Position numbers and translations under genes: made by a program | The notes under the pieces: model-generated | What the model was told of the DNA's origin: nothing | What the model saw: the letters and a program-made list of their open reading frames with translations, nothing else | Databases searched by the model: none | Shown: positions 50,550 through 60,331 of the stretch, one piece after another | Layout of the letters: each line of letters opens with the position of its first letter | How positions within the stretch are numbered: the first letter of the stretch is position 1 | Source of the DNA: CAXXOZ01 sp963676435 | GTDB taxonomy: Bacteria > Bacillota > Clostridia > Lachnospirales > Lachnospiraceae | Assembly: GCA_963676435.2 (NCBI GenBank) | Contig: CAXXOZ010000013.1 | Span: forward strand, 124,001-188,000 | Reading direction: 5' to 3' | DNA: 64,000 bases

Positions 50550-52168
50550 TTGAAATTCAATAAAAGTCGCGAATGTACATGGTCTTTTATCGTCGGCATT
50601 ATAATTTTTGTTATAATGCTTCTAATTTCTTTGTTCTCAGAATATGAATCCGTAACTATTGTAAATGAAAGATTAAACAGTTTTAATGAAGGATGGACTT
50701 ATAATGATAAATCCATAAGCCTTCCTTTAGATTTAGATTCTAAAAAAGACAGTCAAATCACCATAAAAAACAGACTTCCTGAATTACGGGACGGAAGCAA
50801 TCTTTTCTTTTATTCTGAAAACAATGATATATGTATTTATATAGAAGAAACACTAATCTACGATTTCGGAACCAATACTGATTATTTGTTTAGTGACAAC
50901 CCTGGTTTTTCATACCATATAATCCCTATCCAAAAGCCAAGTGAAGGTAAAGAAATAACTCTTCAATTTACATATAAAACAAATGCATCTGCTGGTTTTA
51001 TACCTTCTTTTGCTATTGGTAATACCGGGGCTGTTTATCAAAAAATCATTTCTGAGAATGTTTTTTACATAATTTCTGCTTCATTGATATTGGTAACTTC
51101 TATTTTCTTTATTTTTCAGTCACTATTATTGTATAAAAAAGTTGAAAATGTAAAGGGTATTTTCTATTTAGGAATATGTGGAATTATTTTTGCATCACTA
51201 ATACTTGCAAATTCAGGTATTTGGCAGTTTTTTGGTGGTAATTCATTCTTTATGTACTATTCATCTTCTTTGGTTATTATGTTGTTACCTTTAGCTTTTT
51301 TGTTAAGCGTTAGAAATTTAATCAAAATTAAAAACTTTTGTGTTTTTGATTCAATTATAATTATTTCCTTACTAAATATAATAGTATCCACAATTCTTGA
51401 GATAACAGGTACTTTAACCTTTGCAGATAGTATAATATCAAGTCATTTTATAAACATTGCATCTGTTTTTGCAGTTTATTATGTATTACTCATTAAAAAA
51501 GTAGACTGTATCAAAACCTTAAAATATGGTCTGATTCTCTTTTCTACAAGTATATTAATAGATGTTTCATTAAGGTTATTCATATTAGACGCCCGTCCTT
51601 TCATTTCTATTGTAGGGATAATTATCTTCTTATTTTTTATAGGTAAAAAGGTTCTTGACCAAATGAGTGAGGAGATTATAGAAGGCAAAAGATATAAGGA
51701 TATGGCCTACCATGATGCACTAACAGGAGCATATACTTTAATGGCGTTAAATGAAAACATTGAAACTTTAGAAAAAGAATGTAATTACGGTGTAGCAATT
51801 TTTGATTTAAATAATCTAAAATATTACAATGATAAATTCGGTCACTCCGTAGGAGATTATATAATTAGCACCGCAGTCGAAATACTATATAGGGCATTTA
51901 ATAAGTATAAGTATGTTTATCGAACAGGAGGAGATGAATTTTTAATCGTAATGCCTGATGTAAAAGAAGATGAATTTAAAGTTGCTATAAATAAACTTAC
52001 TGATTTGCAAAGGCTGCAAGCACAAGGAAGGTAATAAGCGGAGAAAGTATTGTAATTGATATTGCCTATGGTTTTGCTATTTGTAATAACGAATCCTTTG
52101 ATGCTGTAAAGGAAAAGGCTGATTTATCAATGTATTCTAATAAGGAAGATTCAAAAACTAGTAATTGA
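50550..52168 (+). pseudogene. Membrane-bound diguanylate cyclase (GGDEF), frame interrupted near 52028
   Basis: The N-terminal half has an anchor helix, an outer domain of about 150 residues resembling 7TMR-DISM sensors, and about seven membrane helices. The GGDEF domain follows (HDALTGAYTLMALNE, VAIFDLNNLKYYNDKFGH, YRTGGDEFLIVMP), with an intact active site. The frame as given stops at 52034, but adding one A to the AA at 52028-52029 continues it as GKVISGESIVIDIAYGFAI to a stop at 52168, the expected end of GGDEF. I prefer the TTG at 50550 (after AAAGGGG) because the ATG at 50514 overlaps a TATAAT -10 box. It would make cyclic-di-GMP. Confidence 0.82.
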
Positions 52169-52223
52169 CTAAAATATAAATCATAAGTATAATTTTTTCT
52201 ATGTTAGTTTGAAAGGATAAGAT

Positions 52224-53084
52224 ATGTGGATAGCAGATAATTGGAAAGATTACGAAGTCTTAGATACTTCAAAGGGAGAAAAACTTGAGCGTTGGGGCAA
52301 CTACATTTTAGCAAGACCTGATCCACAGGTTATTTGGAATACAAAAAAGGAAAACCCTTATTGGAAAAAATTAAACGCAAGATACCATAGAAGTAAAAAA
52401 GGCGGTGGCGAGTGGGAGTTTTTTGACTTACCAGAGCAATGGCAGATATCATATGATAAATTAACATTCAACTTAAAACCTTTTAGCTTTAAGCATACTG
52501 GTTTATTTCCTGAGCAGGCAGCTAACTGGGATTGGTTTTCAAATAAAATTTCTAAAGCAAAAAGAAAAATAAAAGTCTTAAATCTTTTTGCATATACAGG
52601 TGGAGCTACACTTGCTGCGGCCGCAGCAGGAGCTAGTGTGACTCATGTAGACGCTTCTAAAGGTATGGTCAATTGGGCAAAAGAAAATGCTGTTTCTTCT
52701 GGTCTAAAAGAAGCACCTATTAGATGGTTAGTCGATGATTGTGTGAAATTTGTCGAAAGAGAAATCCGAAGAGGCAATAAATATGACGGAATCATCATGG
52801 ATCCCCCTTCATATGGTCGAGGGCCAGGAGGCGAAATCTGGAAAATCGAGGAAAGTATACATTCTTTTATTAAGCTATGCTCTAACTTATTATCAGAAAA
52901 TCCTTTATTTTTCTTAGTCAATTCATACACAACAGGTCTGGCACCGTCTGTCCTTACATATATGCTAGAAATAGAAGTTTCTAAAAAGTATGGTGGTAAA
53001 ACCCTTTCTGATGAATTAGGGCTTCCTATAAAAGAAAATGGACTAATTTTACCTTGTGGAGCTTCTGGCAGGTGGGAAATATAA
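52224..53084 (+). CDS. Class I SAM-dependent methyltransferase, rRNA methyltransferase-like
   Basis: A 286-residue enzyme of the RlmI/RlmK-like group. The SAM-binding motif is VLNLFAYTGGATLAAAAAGA (about residue 115), VDASKGMVNWAKEN is motif II, and the catalytic motif is IIMDPPSYGRGPGGE. HTGLFPEQAANWDW before the SAM domain is typical. The likely substrate is a cytosine or guanine in 23S rRNA, but no target can be assigned. It stands alone between the GGDEF gene and the FAS region. Confidence 0.88.
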   Translation: MWIADNWKDYEVLDTSKGEKLERWGNYILARPDPQVIWNTKKENPYWKKLNARYHRSKKGGGEWEFFDLPEQWQISYDKLTFNLKPFSFKHTGLFPEQAANWDWFSNKISKAKRKIKVLNLFAYTGGATLAAAAAGASVTHVDASKGMVNWAKENAVSSGLKEAPIRWLVDDCVKFVEREIRRGNKYDGIIMDPPSYGRGPGGEIWKIEESIHSFIKLCSNLLSENPLFFLVNSYTTGLAPSVLTYMLEIEVSKKYGGKTLSDELGLPIKENGLILPCGASGRWEI

Positions 53085-53146
53085 TATTTGTTATATTTTG
53101 ATTTTTAATGTATTATTACTTAATAATAAAAAATTATTTATTTTTT

Positions 53147-53178
53147 TTGCAAGGTTTTATTAAAACCCGTGTATAAGT
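53147..53178 (+). promoter_or_regulatory. Probable ECF-type promoter of the sigma/FAS region
   Basis: TGCAAGG (53148-53154) and CCGTGTATAA (from 53167) resemble the TGCAA / CGTNTA-type elements of self-controlled ECF sigma genes in Clostridia. A perfect 15-bp palindrome, GGTTTTATTAAAACC, fills the space between (53153-53167). The sigma gene starts at 53215. Confidence 0.5.
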
Positions 53179-53214
53179 ATTATAGAGGATTTATTTCCGG
53201 GAAGGAGATTCTCA

Positions 53215-53781
53215 TTGAGTGACGAAAAAATTTTGAAGTTATTGCAAGCTCAAAATGAAGAAGGAATAACTGCAATAGCTGATAAATATGAAAAACTTCT
53301 TAAGTATGTAGCATCTAATATTTTAGGTGATAGAACTAGAGATATTGAGGAGTGTGTAAATGACACATATTATAAAATTTGGAAAAACTCAAACAACTTC
53401 GATTTTAATAAAGCTTCCCTCAAAACTTATTTAAAAGTGATTGTTCGAAATACAGCCCTTAATAAATTAAGGGAGTTAAAAAAGTCGGAGCCAGAAGTAA
53501 ACTCTCAAGATTATGGGAGTCTTTTGGAAAATTATTCTGATTACTGTAATAATCCAGAAAAAAAAGCTCTGGATAAAGAAAATATTAAGTTATTAGAAGA
53601 TGTAATGTCTGAACTTAATAAAAAAGACCGAGAACTGCTACTTAGAAGATATTTTTATCTTCAAAGTTCAAAAGATATTTCTGAAAAGATGGGAATGTCC
53701 ATAAATGCAATTGATTCAAAACTGTCAAGATTGAGAGTCAGAATTAAAGATGAATTCGAAAGGAGAACTACAAATGAATGA
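53215..53781 (+). CDS. ECF-type RNA polymerase sigma factor
   Basis: A 188-residue sigma factor. Region 2 contains DIEECVNDTYYKIWKN and LKTYLKVIVRNTALNKLR; region 4 contains LLRRYFYLQSSKDISEKMGMSINAIDSKLSRLR. The start is TTG at 53215 after GGAAGGAGA. It overlaps the frame of a small membrane protein and lies about 260 bp ahead of acpP with no terminator between, a place where fabT or fabH is usual. It may sense envelope or lipid state, but that is inference. Confidence 0.88.
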   Translation: MSDEKILKLLQAQNEEGITAIADKYEKLLKYVASNILGDRTRDIEECVNDTYYKIWKNSNNFDFNKASLKTYLKVIVRNTALNKLRELKKSEPEVNSQDYGSLLENYSDYCNNPEKKALDKENIKLLEDVMSELNKKDRELLLRRYFYLQSSKDISEKMGMSINAIDSKLSRLRVRIKDEFERRTTNE

Positions 53782-54013
53782 ATGTTTATTGGTTGACATG
53801 ATGGGTGAGTTAAGCCCTGAAGTTTTTGAAAGTGACAATATCGAAAAAGATGTTGATGAGAAATTATTTAAACTTGAAAAACCCTTTGTTAACGCAAAAG
53901 CAGCAAAAATATTGGTAGGCGTGACAGCAGGATCAATAGTTGCAACAGCAGGAATATTATTAGCAGTAAAATTTCACAGACATAGTTTCAAATTGTCAGT
54001 AATACAAAAATAA
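53774..54013 (+). CDS. Small membrane protein, possible sigma-factor partner
   Basis: A 79-residue protein starting MNECLLVDMMGELSPEVFES. The first 45 residues are acidic and cytoplasmic in type, then one hydrophobic helix (about 48-67, VGVTAGSIVATAGILLAV) and a short basic tail. The ATG at 53774 has AAAGGAGAACTACA before it and overlaps the sigma gene by 8 bp. The layout resembles a minimal anti-sigma factor, but no family is recognised. Confidence 0.6.
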   Translation: MNECLLVDMMGELSPEVFESDNIEKDVDEKLFKLEKPFVNAKAAKILVGVTAGSIVATAGILLAVKFHRHSFKLSVIQK

Positions 54014-54044
54014 AAATAAATTTAAAAAAGAGAGGTTACAAAAA

Positions 54045-54272
54045 ATGACTGAAAAAATTATTAAACTTATGGCGGACAAACTTAGCTTAGACGAAAGCAC
54101 AATAACTCCAGATGCGAGCATCAAAGACGATTTAGGTGTTGATTCACTTGATTTATTTGAATTAATCATTGCTCTTGAAGAAGAATTTGAAATCGAAATT
54201 CCTCAAGAAGATGTTATGGAAATCAACACAGTAAACGAAATTGTTGAATACCTAAACAAAAAAGGTGTCTAG
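54045..54272 (+). CDS. acpP: Acyl carrier protein
   Basis: A 75-residue acidic four-helix protein. Ser34 in GVDSLDLFEL is the phosphopantetheine attachment site. It carries acyl chains for the enzymes encoded downstream. It is the first FAS gene of the cluster, 31 bp after the small membrane protein gene, with AGAGAGGTTAC before the ATG. Confidence 0.97.
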   Translation: MTEKIIKLMADKLSLDESTITPDASIKDDLGVDSLDLFELIIALEEEFEIEIPQEDVMEINTVNEIVEYLNKKGV

Positions 54273-54280
54273 GAGGAAAT

Positions 54281-55216
54281 ATGAAAACAGCAGTATGTGA
54301 TTTATTAGGGATAAAGTACCCTATTATCCAAGGTGGAATGGCATGGATTGCAGAGCATAAATTAGCAGCAGCCGTTTCTAATGCCGGAGGACTTGGTTTA
54401 ATAGCCGCTGGAAGCGCAGACGCTTCTATCGTCCAAAAAGAAATTAGGGAAGCAAAAAAACTTACAGATAAACCTTTTGGGGTTAATATCATGTTAGTAA
54501 ATCCACATTCTGATGATATTGCACAACTTTTAATAGACGAAAAAGTTGAAGTTGTCACTACTGGAGCAGGAAGCCCAGAAAAATATATGGAAGCATGGAA
54601 AAAAGCAGGAATAAAAGTTATTCCTGTTGTAGCTTCTGTGGCAATGGCAAAAAGAATGGAGAGATGTGGTGCTGATGCAATCATTGCAGAAGGGTGTGAA
54701 GCTGGAGGACATATCGGTGAAATAACTACTATGGCTTTAGTTCCACAGATTGTAGATGCAGTAAGCATACCTGTAATTGGAGCAGGTGGTGTTGGTGATG
54801 GAAGAGGTTTCGCAGCAATGTTAATGCTTGGGGCCAAGGGAGTACAGATTGGAACAAGATTTTTAGTTGCAAATGAATGTATTATTCATGAAAACTATAA
54901 ACAAAAAGTAATTAAATCGAAAGATATAGATTCTGCCGTAACAGGTAGAAGCACTGGACATCCTGTAAGATCAATTAGGAATCAAACAACCAGAAAATAT
55001 TTAGAACTTGAAAAACAAGGAGCTACTTTTGAGGAACTTGAATTATTAACATTAGGTTCTTTAAGAAAAGCTGTTATAGAAGGTGATGTTGTAAACGGTT
55101 CACTAATGGCTGGTCAAATTGCCGGATTAGTAAAAGAAGAACAGTCTGCAAAAGATATTATTGAAGAACTTATTTCTCAGACAGATGACCTTTTAAAAAG
55201 GAGTTCTTATGAGTAA
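54281..55216 (+). CDS. fabK: Enoyl-ACP reductase II (FMN-dependent)
   Basis: A 311-residue TIM-barrel flavoprotein. YPIIQGGMAWIAEHKLAAAVSNAGGLG at the start (quoted in parts), GCEAGGHIG with the catalytic-region His, and VIGAGGVGDGRGFAAML with the FMN phosphate site are typical of FabK. It performs the last reduction of each cycle. FabK users are naturally insensitive to triclosan. It overlaps fabD by 8 bp. Confidence 0.96.
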   Translation: MKTAVCDLLGIKYPIIQGGMAWIAEHKLAAAVSNAGGLGLIAAGSADASIVQKEIREAKKLTDKPFGVNIMLVNPHSDDIAQLLIDEKVEVVTTGAGSPEKYMEAWKKAGIKVIPVVASVAMAKRMERCGADAIIAEGCEAGGHIGEITTMALVPQIVDAVSIPVIGAGGVGDGRGFAAMLMLGAKGVQIGTRFLVANECIIHENYKQKVIKSKDIDSAVTGRSTGHPVRSIRNQTTRKYLELEKQGATFEELELLTLGSLRKAVIEGDVVNGSLMAGQIAGLVKEEQSAKDIIEELISQTDDLLKRSSYE

Positions 55217-56126
55217 AATTGCATATATATTTCCTGGTCAGGGAGCTCAATATTTTGGCATGGGAAAAGATTTTTATGAAAACTTTTCAGAAAGCCGTGA
55301 AATATTTGAAAAAGCTTCTGATCTTTTAAAACTTGATATGAAAAAAATCTGCTTTGAAGAAAATGAGCAGCTTAATATGACTGAATATACTCAGGCCGCA
55401 ATGATAACTGTCTGCGCGGCCATTTTAACACAAATCAACACTAATGAAATAGCACCATCAGTATGTGCTGGATTAAGCCTTGGTGAATACAGCGCTTTAT
55501 TGGCATGTGGTTCATTAAGTTTTGATGACGCAGTAAAAACAGTTAGACAAAGAGGTATCTTAATGCAAAACACAGTACCTGCAGGAGTAGGTGGTATGTA
55601 TGCAATTATCGGCCTTGATCATAATCTGATTAGTAAAATATGTGCTGAAACAGACGGAATTGTTTCAGTAGCTAATTATAACTATCCAGAACAAACTGTT
55701 ATTACAGGAGAAGTTGGAGCTATAGAAATCGCTAAAGAGGCTTGCCTTGAAGCTGGAGCAAAAAGAGCTATCTCAGTAAAAGTAAGTGGTCCTTTCCACT
55801 CTGCTCTACTTAAGCCAGCAGGCGAAGATTTAAAAAAGGTATTAGAAGATGTTAAAATTAGTAAACCTTTAATACCATACATAAGTAATGTAACTGCTGA
55901 GTATATATATACTGAAGAGAACATTAAAAATCTTCTTTCACAGCAGGTATATTCTCCTGTTAAATGGATGCAAAGTGTAGATGCAATGTTAAATTCAGGA
56001 GTTGATACTTTTATAGAAATAGGCCCTAAAAAGACATTATCAAATATGATAAAGAAAATGGGCGCTGAAGTAAAAATATACAACATCGATAAAGTCGATG
56101 ATTTAAAAATACTTTCGGAGGTATAA
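55209..56126 (+). CDS. fabD: Malonyl-CoA:ACP transacylase
   Basis: A 305-residue enzyme that loads malonyl groups onto ACP. PGQGAQYFGMG is the N-terminal oxyanion motif, Ser90 in GLSLGEYSAL is the nucleophile and His in GPFHSALL its partner. It ends two bases before the fabG start region. Confidence 0.97.
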   Translation: MSKIAYIFPGQGAQYFGMGKDFYENFSESREIFEKASDLLKLDMKKICFEENEQLNMTEYTQAAMITVCAAILTQINTNEIAPSVCAGLSLGEYSALLACGSLSFDDAVKTVRQRGILMQNTVPAGVGGMYAIIGLDHNLISKICAETDGIVSVANYNYPEQTVITGEVGAIEIAKEACLEAGAKRAISVKVSGPFHSALLKPAGEDLKKVLEDVKISKPLIPYISNVTAEYIYTEENIKNLLSQQVYSPVKWMQSVDAMLNSGVDTFIEIGPKKTLSNMIKKMGAEVKIYNIDKVDDLKILSEV

Positions 56127-56128
56127 GC

Positions 56129-56870
56129 ATGTTAGAAAATAAAATTGCATTAGTAACAGGTGGTGCTAGAGGTATTGGCGCTGAAATTGTAAGAACTTTA
56201 TGTTCATACGGTGCAACTGTAATAATAAACTACTCTTCCTCTGAAGAAACAGCAAAAAATCTTGCAGACTCCTTAAAGAGCGAAGGCATGAATGCTGATA
56301 TTTATTCATGTAATGTAGCTGATTTTGCGGCTACAAAAAAAAATGATTGAAGATGTTATTGCTAAATACGGAAGACTAGATATACTTGTAAACAACGCAG
56401 GAATAACCAAAGACAATATAGCTATGATGATGACAGAAAAAGAATTTGATGATGTAATAAACATCAATCTTAAAGGGTCATTTAACTGTATGAAACATGT
56501 TTCTAGATATATGCTAAAACAAAAATCAGGCAGAATAGTTAACATCTCTTCAATAGTAGGTGTAATCGGAAATGCTGGACAGCTAAACTACTGCGCTTCA
56601 AAAGCTGGTATAATAGGGATGACTAAATCACTCGCCAGAGAACTTGGTTCAAGAGGTATAACAGTTAATGCGGTTGCTCCAGGATATATCGATACTGAGA
56701 TGACAAAAGTTCTCTCTGAAGATGTTACCAAAAAAATGCTTGCAGGAATTCCTTTAGGAAGAATCGGTGAAACAAAAGATATCGCTGAAACTGTAGCTTT
56801 CTTATCTTCTGAAAAGGCGTCATATATTACTGGACAGGTAATACAGGTAGATGGAGGTATGGGAATATGA
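56129..56870 (+). pseudogene. fabG: 3-oxoacyl-ACP reductase, frameshifted at an A9 run
   Basis: A short-chain dehydrogenase split into two frames. The first (56129-56350) has the NADPH motif VTGGARGIGAEI; the second (to 56870) has LVNNAGITKDN and the catalytic Ser and Tyr-x3-Lys in NISSIVGVIGNAGQLNYCASKAG. Removing one A from the nine at 56335-56343 joins them (ATKKMIEDVI) into a protein of about 246 residues, the normal size. No other stop is present. An error in the run, or real slippage, explains it. Confidence 0.9.
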
Positions 56871-58102
56871 AACGAGTAGTTGTAACTGGGTTAGGGGTTA
56901 TTTCTCCTATAGGAAATAGTGTAGACAGTTTCTGGGACAGTCTAAAAAATACAAAAGTTGGTTTTGGACCAATAGACCGATTTGATGTTTCAGATTATAA
57001 AGTCAAATTGGCTGCACAAATAAATGATTTTGATCCAAAAGAATACATGGATCCAAAATCCGCAAGAAGAATGGAATTATTTTGCCAATATGCTGTAGCT
57101 GCTTCAAAACAAGCTATAGAAAACTCAGGTCTTGATTTAGAAGCTGAGGATAGAAACAGAATCGGTGTTTGTATTGGTTCTGGTGTTGGTAGTTTACAGG
57201 CAATGGAAAGAGAACATAAAAGACTTCTAGAAAGAGGTTATGATAAAGTTGGACCTATGCTTGTTCCTTTAATGATATCAAATATGGCTGCTGGGAATGT
57301 TGCTATAGCTTTTAACTTAAAAGGAAAATGTACAAATATTGTTACAGCTTGTGCAACGGGAACACACTCAATCGGAGATGCTTACAGATATATTCAATGC
57401 AATGAAGCTGATGTAATGGTATGTGGTGGTACAGAAGCCGCTATTTGCCCAATCGGCATAACAGGTTTTGGTTCACTTACAGCATTAAGTACATCTTCTG
57501 ATCCAAACAGAGCTTCTATCCCTTTTGACAAAGAAAGAAATGGTTTTTGTTATGGGAGAAGGCTCAGGAGTTGTAGTTTATTGAATCATTAGATCATGCT
57601 TTAGCTAGAGGAGCAAACATTTTAGCTGAAATCAGTGGTTATGGCGCAACATGTGATGCTTTCCATATAACTTCTCCTGCTGAAGACGGAGAAGGTGCAG
57701 CAAGAGCAATGCTACTTGCTGTCGAAGAAGCTGGCCTAAAACCAGAAGATGTTGGACTATATAAACGCACATGGAACAAGTACAAAACATAATGATTTAT
57801 TTGAAACTAGATCAATTAAAAAAGCATTTAAAGAACATGCTTATAATCTTAATGTTAGCTCTACAAAATCAATGACTGGACATATGCTTGGAGCATCAGG
57901 AGCAGTTGAGTTTATAGCTTGTGTTAAATCTATAAATGATAATTTTATACATGCTACAGCTGGATATCAAGTACAGGATGAAGAATTAGATTTAAATTAT
58001 ACAAAAGAACCTATAGAAAAAGAAGTAAATGTAGCAATTACAAATTCACTTGGATTTGGTGGACACAACGGAAGTCTCTTAATAAAAAAATTCGTTAAGT
58101 AA
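56867..58102 (+). pseudogene. fabF: 3-oxoacyl-ACP synthase II, three +1 shifts
   Basis: A condensing enzyme whose frame breaks three times: an extra T in 57544-57548, an extra T in 57577-57579 and an extra G in 57754-57755. Correcting them gives about 410 residues, the normal FabF length, with Cys162 (TACATGTHS), His in NAHGTSTKHND and His in SLGFGGHNG. The middle segment (LDHALARGANILAEISGYG) is in a third frame. The three insertions return the gene to its starting frame. It overlaps fabG's stop. Confidence 0.9.
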
Positions 58103-58114
58103 AGAGGTATAAAA

Positions 58115-58535
58115 ATGGAATTAGAAGAAATTTTTAAAATTAATAGATACAGTTTCAAATTCAAACCTTGAATCTTTTTCATATGAAGAAGGTGATTTGA
58201 AATTAAATCTAAAAACAAAAGAAGATAAAACTGCTGCAAGTGTTGTTACGGGGAGCGAAATAACATATGCTGCTACACCTGAAAATGAAGGAAATTATAA
58301 ATTTGTTGAATCACCGTTAGTGGGAGTATTTCATTCATATAATTCTGAACTAGGCGAACCTTATGTTACTGTTGGCGAAAGAGTTAATGTAGGTCAGGTT
58401 GTTGGTATTATTGAAGCGATGAAACTAATGAATGAAGTTTGTTCTAATGTTAGTGGAACTGTAGAAGAAATTTTAGTAGCTAATGAGCAAACTGTTGAGT
58501 ATGGCCAGTTACTTGTAAAAATTAAAGAAGATTAG
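58115..58535 (+). pseudogene. accB: Biotin carboxyl carrier protein of acetyl-CoA carboxylase, one +1 shift
   Basis: From the ATG at 58115 (after AAAGAGGTATAA) the frame stops after 17 codons. Removing one A from 58136-58139 opens it as EEIFKLIDTVSNSNLESFSY to the stop at 58535, giving about 139 residues. The C-terminal biotinyl domain has the target lysine in IIEAMKLMNEV. The linker has the usual variable sequence. Confidence 0.88.
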
Positions 58536-58547
58536 GAGACTGCTTAC

Positions 58548-58971
58548 ATGTTAGGAATTAACGAAATAAAAGAAATAATACCTCATCGCGCACCTTTTCT
58601 ACTAATTGACAGAATCGATGAGATGGAACTGGGAAAAAGAATAAAAGGGCTAAAAAATGTAACTTTTAATGAACCTTTTTTTAACGGTCACTTTCCTCAG
58701 GAACCTGTAATGCCTGGAGTTCTTATAATAGAAGCTCTGGCACAGGTAGGTGCAGTATTAATTCTTTCTGAGGAACACAACAAAGGAAAAACAGCTTTTT
58801 TTGCAGGTATTGATTCTGCAAAATTTAAAGATAAAGTAATACCAGGTGATTCACTTGAGTTAGAAGTTGAAAATGGTTAAATTAAAAGGTCCTTTCGGCA
58901 TTGGAAAGGCAACGGCATATAAAAATGGTAAAATATGTGTTCAGGCACAACTAACATTTGCCATACAGTAG
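58548..58971 (+). pseudogene. fabZ: 3-hydroxyacyl-ACP dehydratase, one +1 shift
   Basis: A hot-dog-fold enzyme. His48 in NGHFPQEPVMPG and Glu62 in LIIEALAQ are the catalytic pair. The frame stops at 58880, but removing one A from 58870-58873 continues it as EMVKLKGPFGIGKATAY and on to AQLTFAIQ at 58971, for a normal 140 residues. It dehydrates 3-hydroxyacyl-ACP. Confidence 0.9.
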
Positions 58972-58981
58972 GAGTAATAAC

Positions 58982-60331
58982 ATGTTTGATAAAATATTAA
59001 TTGCTAATCGTGGAGAAATTGCGGTTAGAATTATAAGAGCGTGTAGAGAAATGGGTATACGTACAGTTGCCGTATGTTCTCTATCGGATAAAAATTCACT
59101 ACATTCACAGTTAGCAGATGAATCAATATGTATCGGTCCTGACAGACCAAAAGATAGTTATTTAAATATGGAGCGAATTCTAAGCGCTGCAATCGAAACA
59201 AATACAAGTGCTATACATCCTGGTTTTGGGTTTTTATCTGAAAATCCAAAGTTTGTAAATCTTTGTGAGAAATGTGGCATAAAATTCATTGGACCAGATT
59301 ATTCTTGTATTGAAAAAATGGGCGATAAATTAGAAGCCAGAAACATGATGATTAGCGCAGGTGTACCTGTTATCCCAGGAACCAACAAGCCTTTGAAGGA
59401 TGCTAAAAAAGCTCTTGAAAAAGCAAAAAAAATTGGTTTTCCTATCATTGTTAAAGCTGTACACGGTGGTGGTGGAAAAGGAATGCGAATTGTTCATGAC
59501 ATCTCTGAATTTGAGTCAATGTTTGAAACAGCAAGAAAGAATCAAAGAATGCATTTGACAGTGATGAAATGTATCTTGAAAAGTTCCTTCCAATCGCTAG
59601 ACATATAGAATTCCAAATATTAGCAGATAATTATGGAAATGTAGTTCATCTAGGAGAGAGAGACTGTTCTATACAAAAAAGAAATCAAAAAATGATCGAG
59701 GAAACACCTAGTGTTGCTTTATCACCAGAACTTAGAAAAGAGATGGGTGAAACCGCAGTTAAGGCTGCAAAAGCAGTAAATTATAACAGCGTAGGAACAA
59801 TAGAATTTCTACTTGATGAAAATAATCAGTTCTACTTTATGGAAATGAATACCAGAATCCAAGTTGAACATCCGGTAACTGAAATGGTTACAGGAATAGA
59901 CCTGGTAAAGGAAATGATCCAAATTGCAGCTGGAGAAAAATTAAGTATCACCCAAGATGATGTTGAGTTCAGAGGACATTCTATTGAATGTAGAATAAAC
60001 GCTGAAGATCCTGACAATCTATTTAGACCATGTCCGGGGAAAAATAACAGAAATGCATTTTCCAGGTGGAAATGGTGTACGAGTTGACTCTGCACTATTT
60101 AGGGGATATGAAATACCTCCTTGTTATGACTCAATGGTTGCAAAACTAATAGTACATGGTCGAACAAGGGAAGATGCTATAAATAAAATGATAAGCGCTC
60201 TTGGTGAAATGGTGATACAGGGTGTAAAAACAAACCTTGATTTCCACTACTCTGTTTTGAGTAATAAGGAATTCGCCGAAGGAGATTTTGAAACAATAAA
60301 TGAAAATCTAAAGGAAAGGTGTTGTGACTAA
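58982..60331 (+). pseudogene. accC: Biotin carboxylase of acetyl-CoA carboxylase, two shifts
   Basis: An ATP-grasp enzyme starting MFDKILIANRGEIAVRIIRA. The frame is lost at 59536-59538 (one A missing) and regained after 60040-60044 (one A extra). The repaired protein has about 449 residues and all expected parts: HGGGGKGMRI, the MEMNTRIQVEHPVTE catalytic stretch, and SIECRINAEDP. The start overlaps nothing; GGAGTAATAAC precedes it. Its stop overlaps the accD start (TAATG). Confidence 0.9.

Noticed and set aside
56335..56343. Programmed slippage at A9 to express fabG
   Set aside because: Slippage on A9 is possible, but neighbouring genes are broken at short TTT, GG and AAA runs where slippage is not plausible, so a common cause is more likely.
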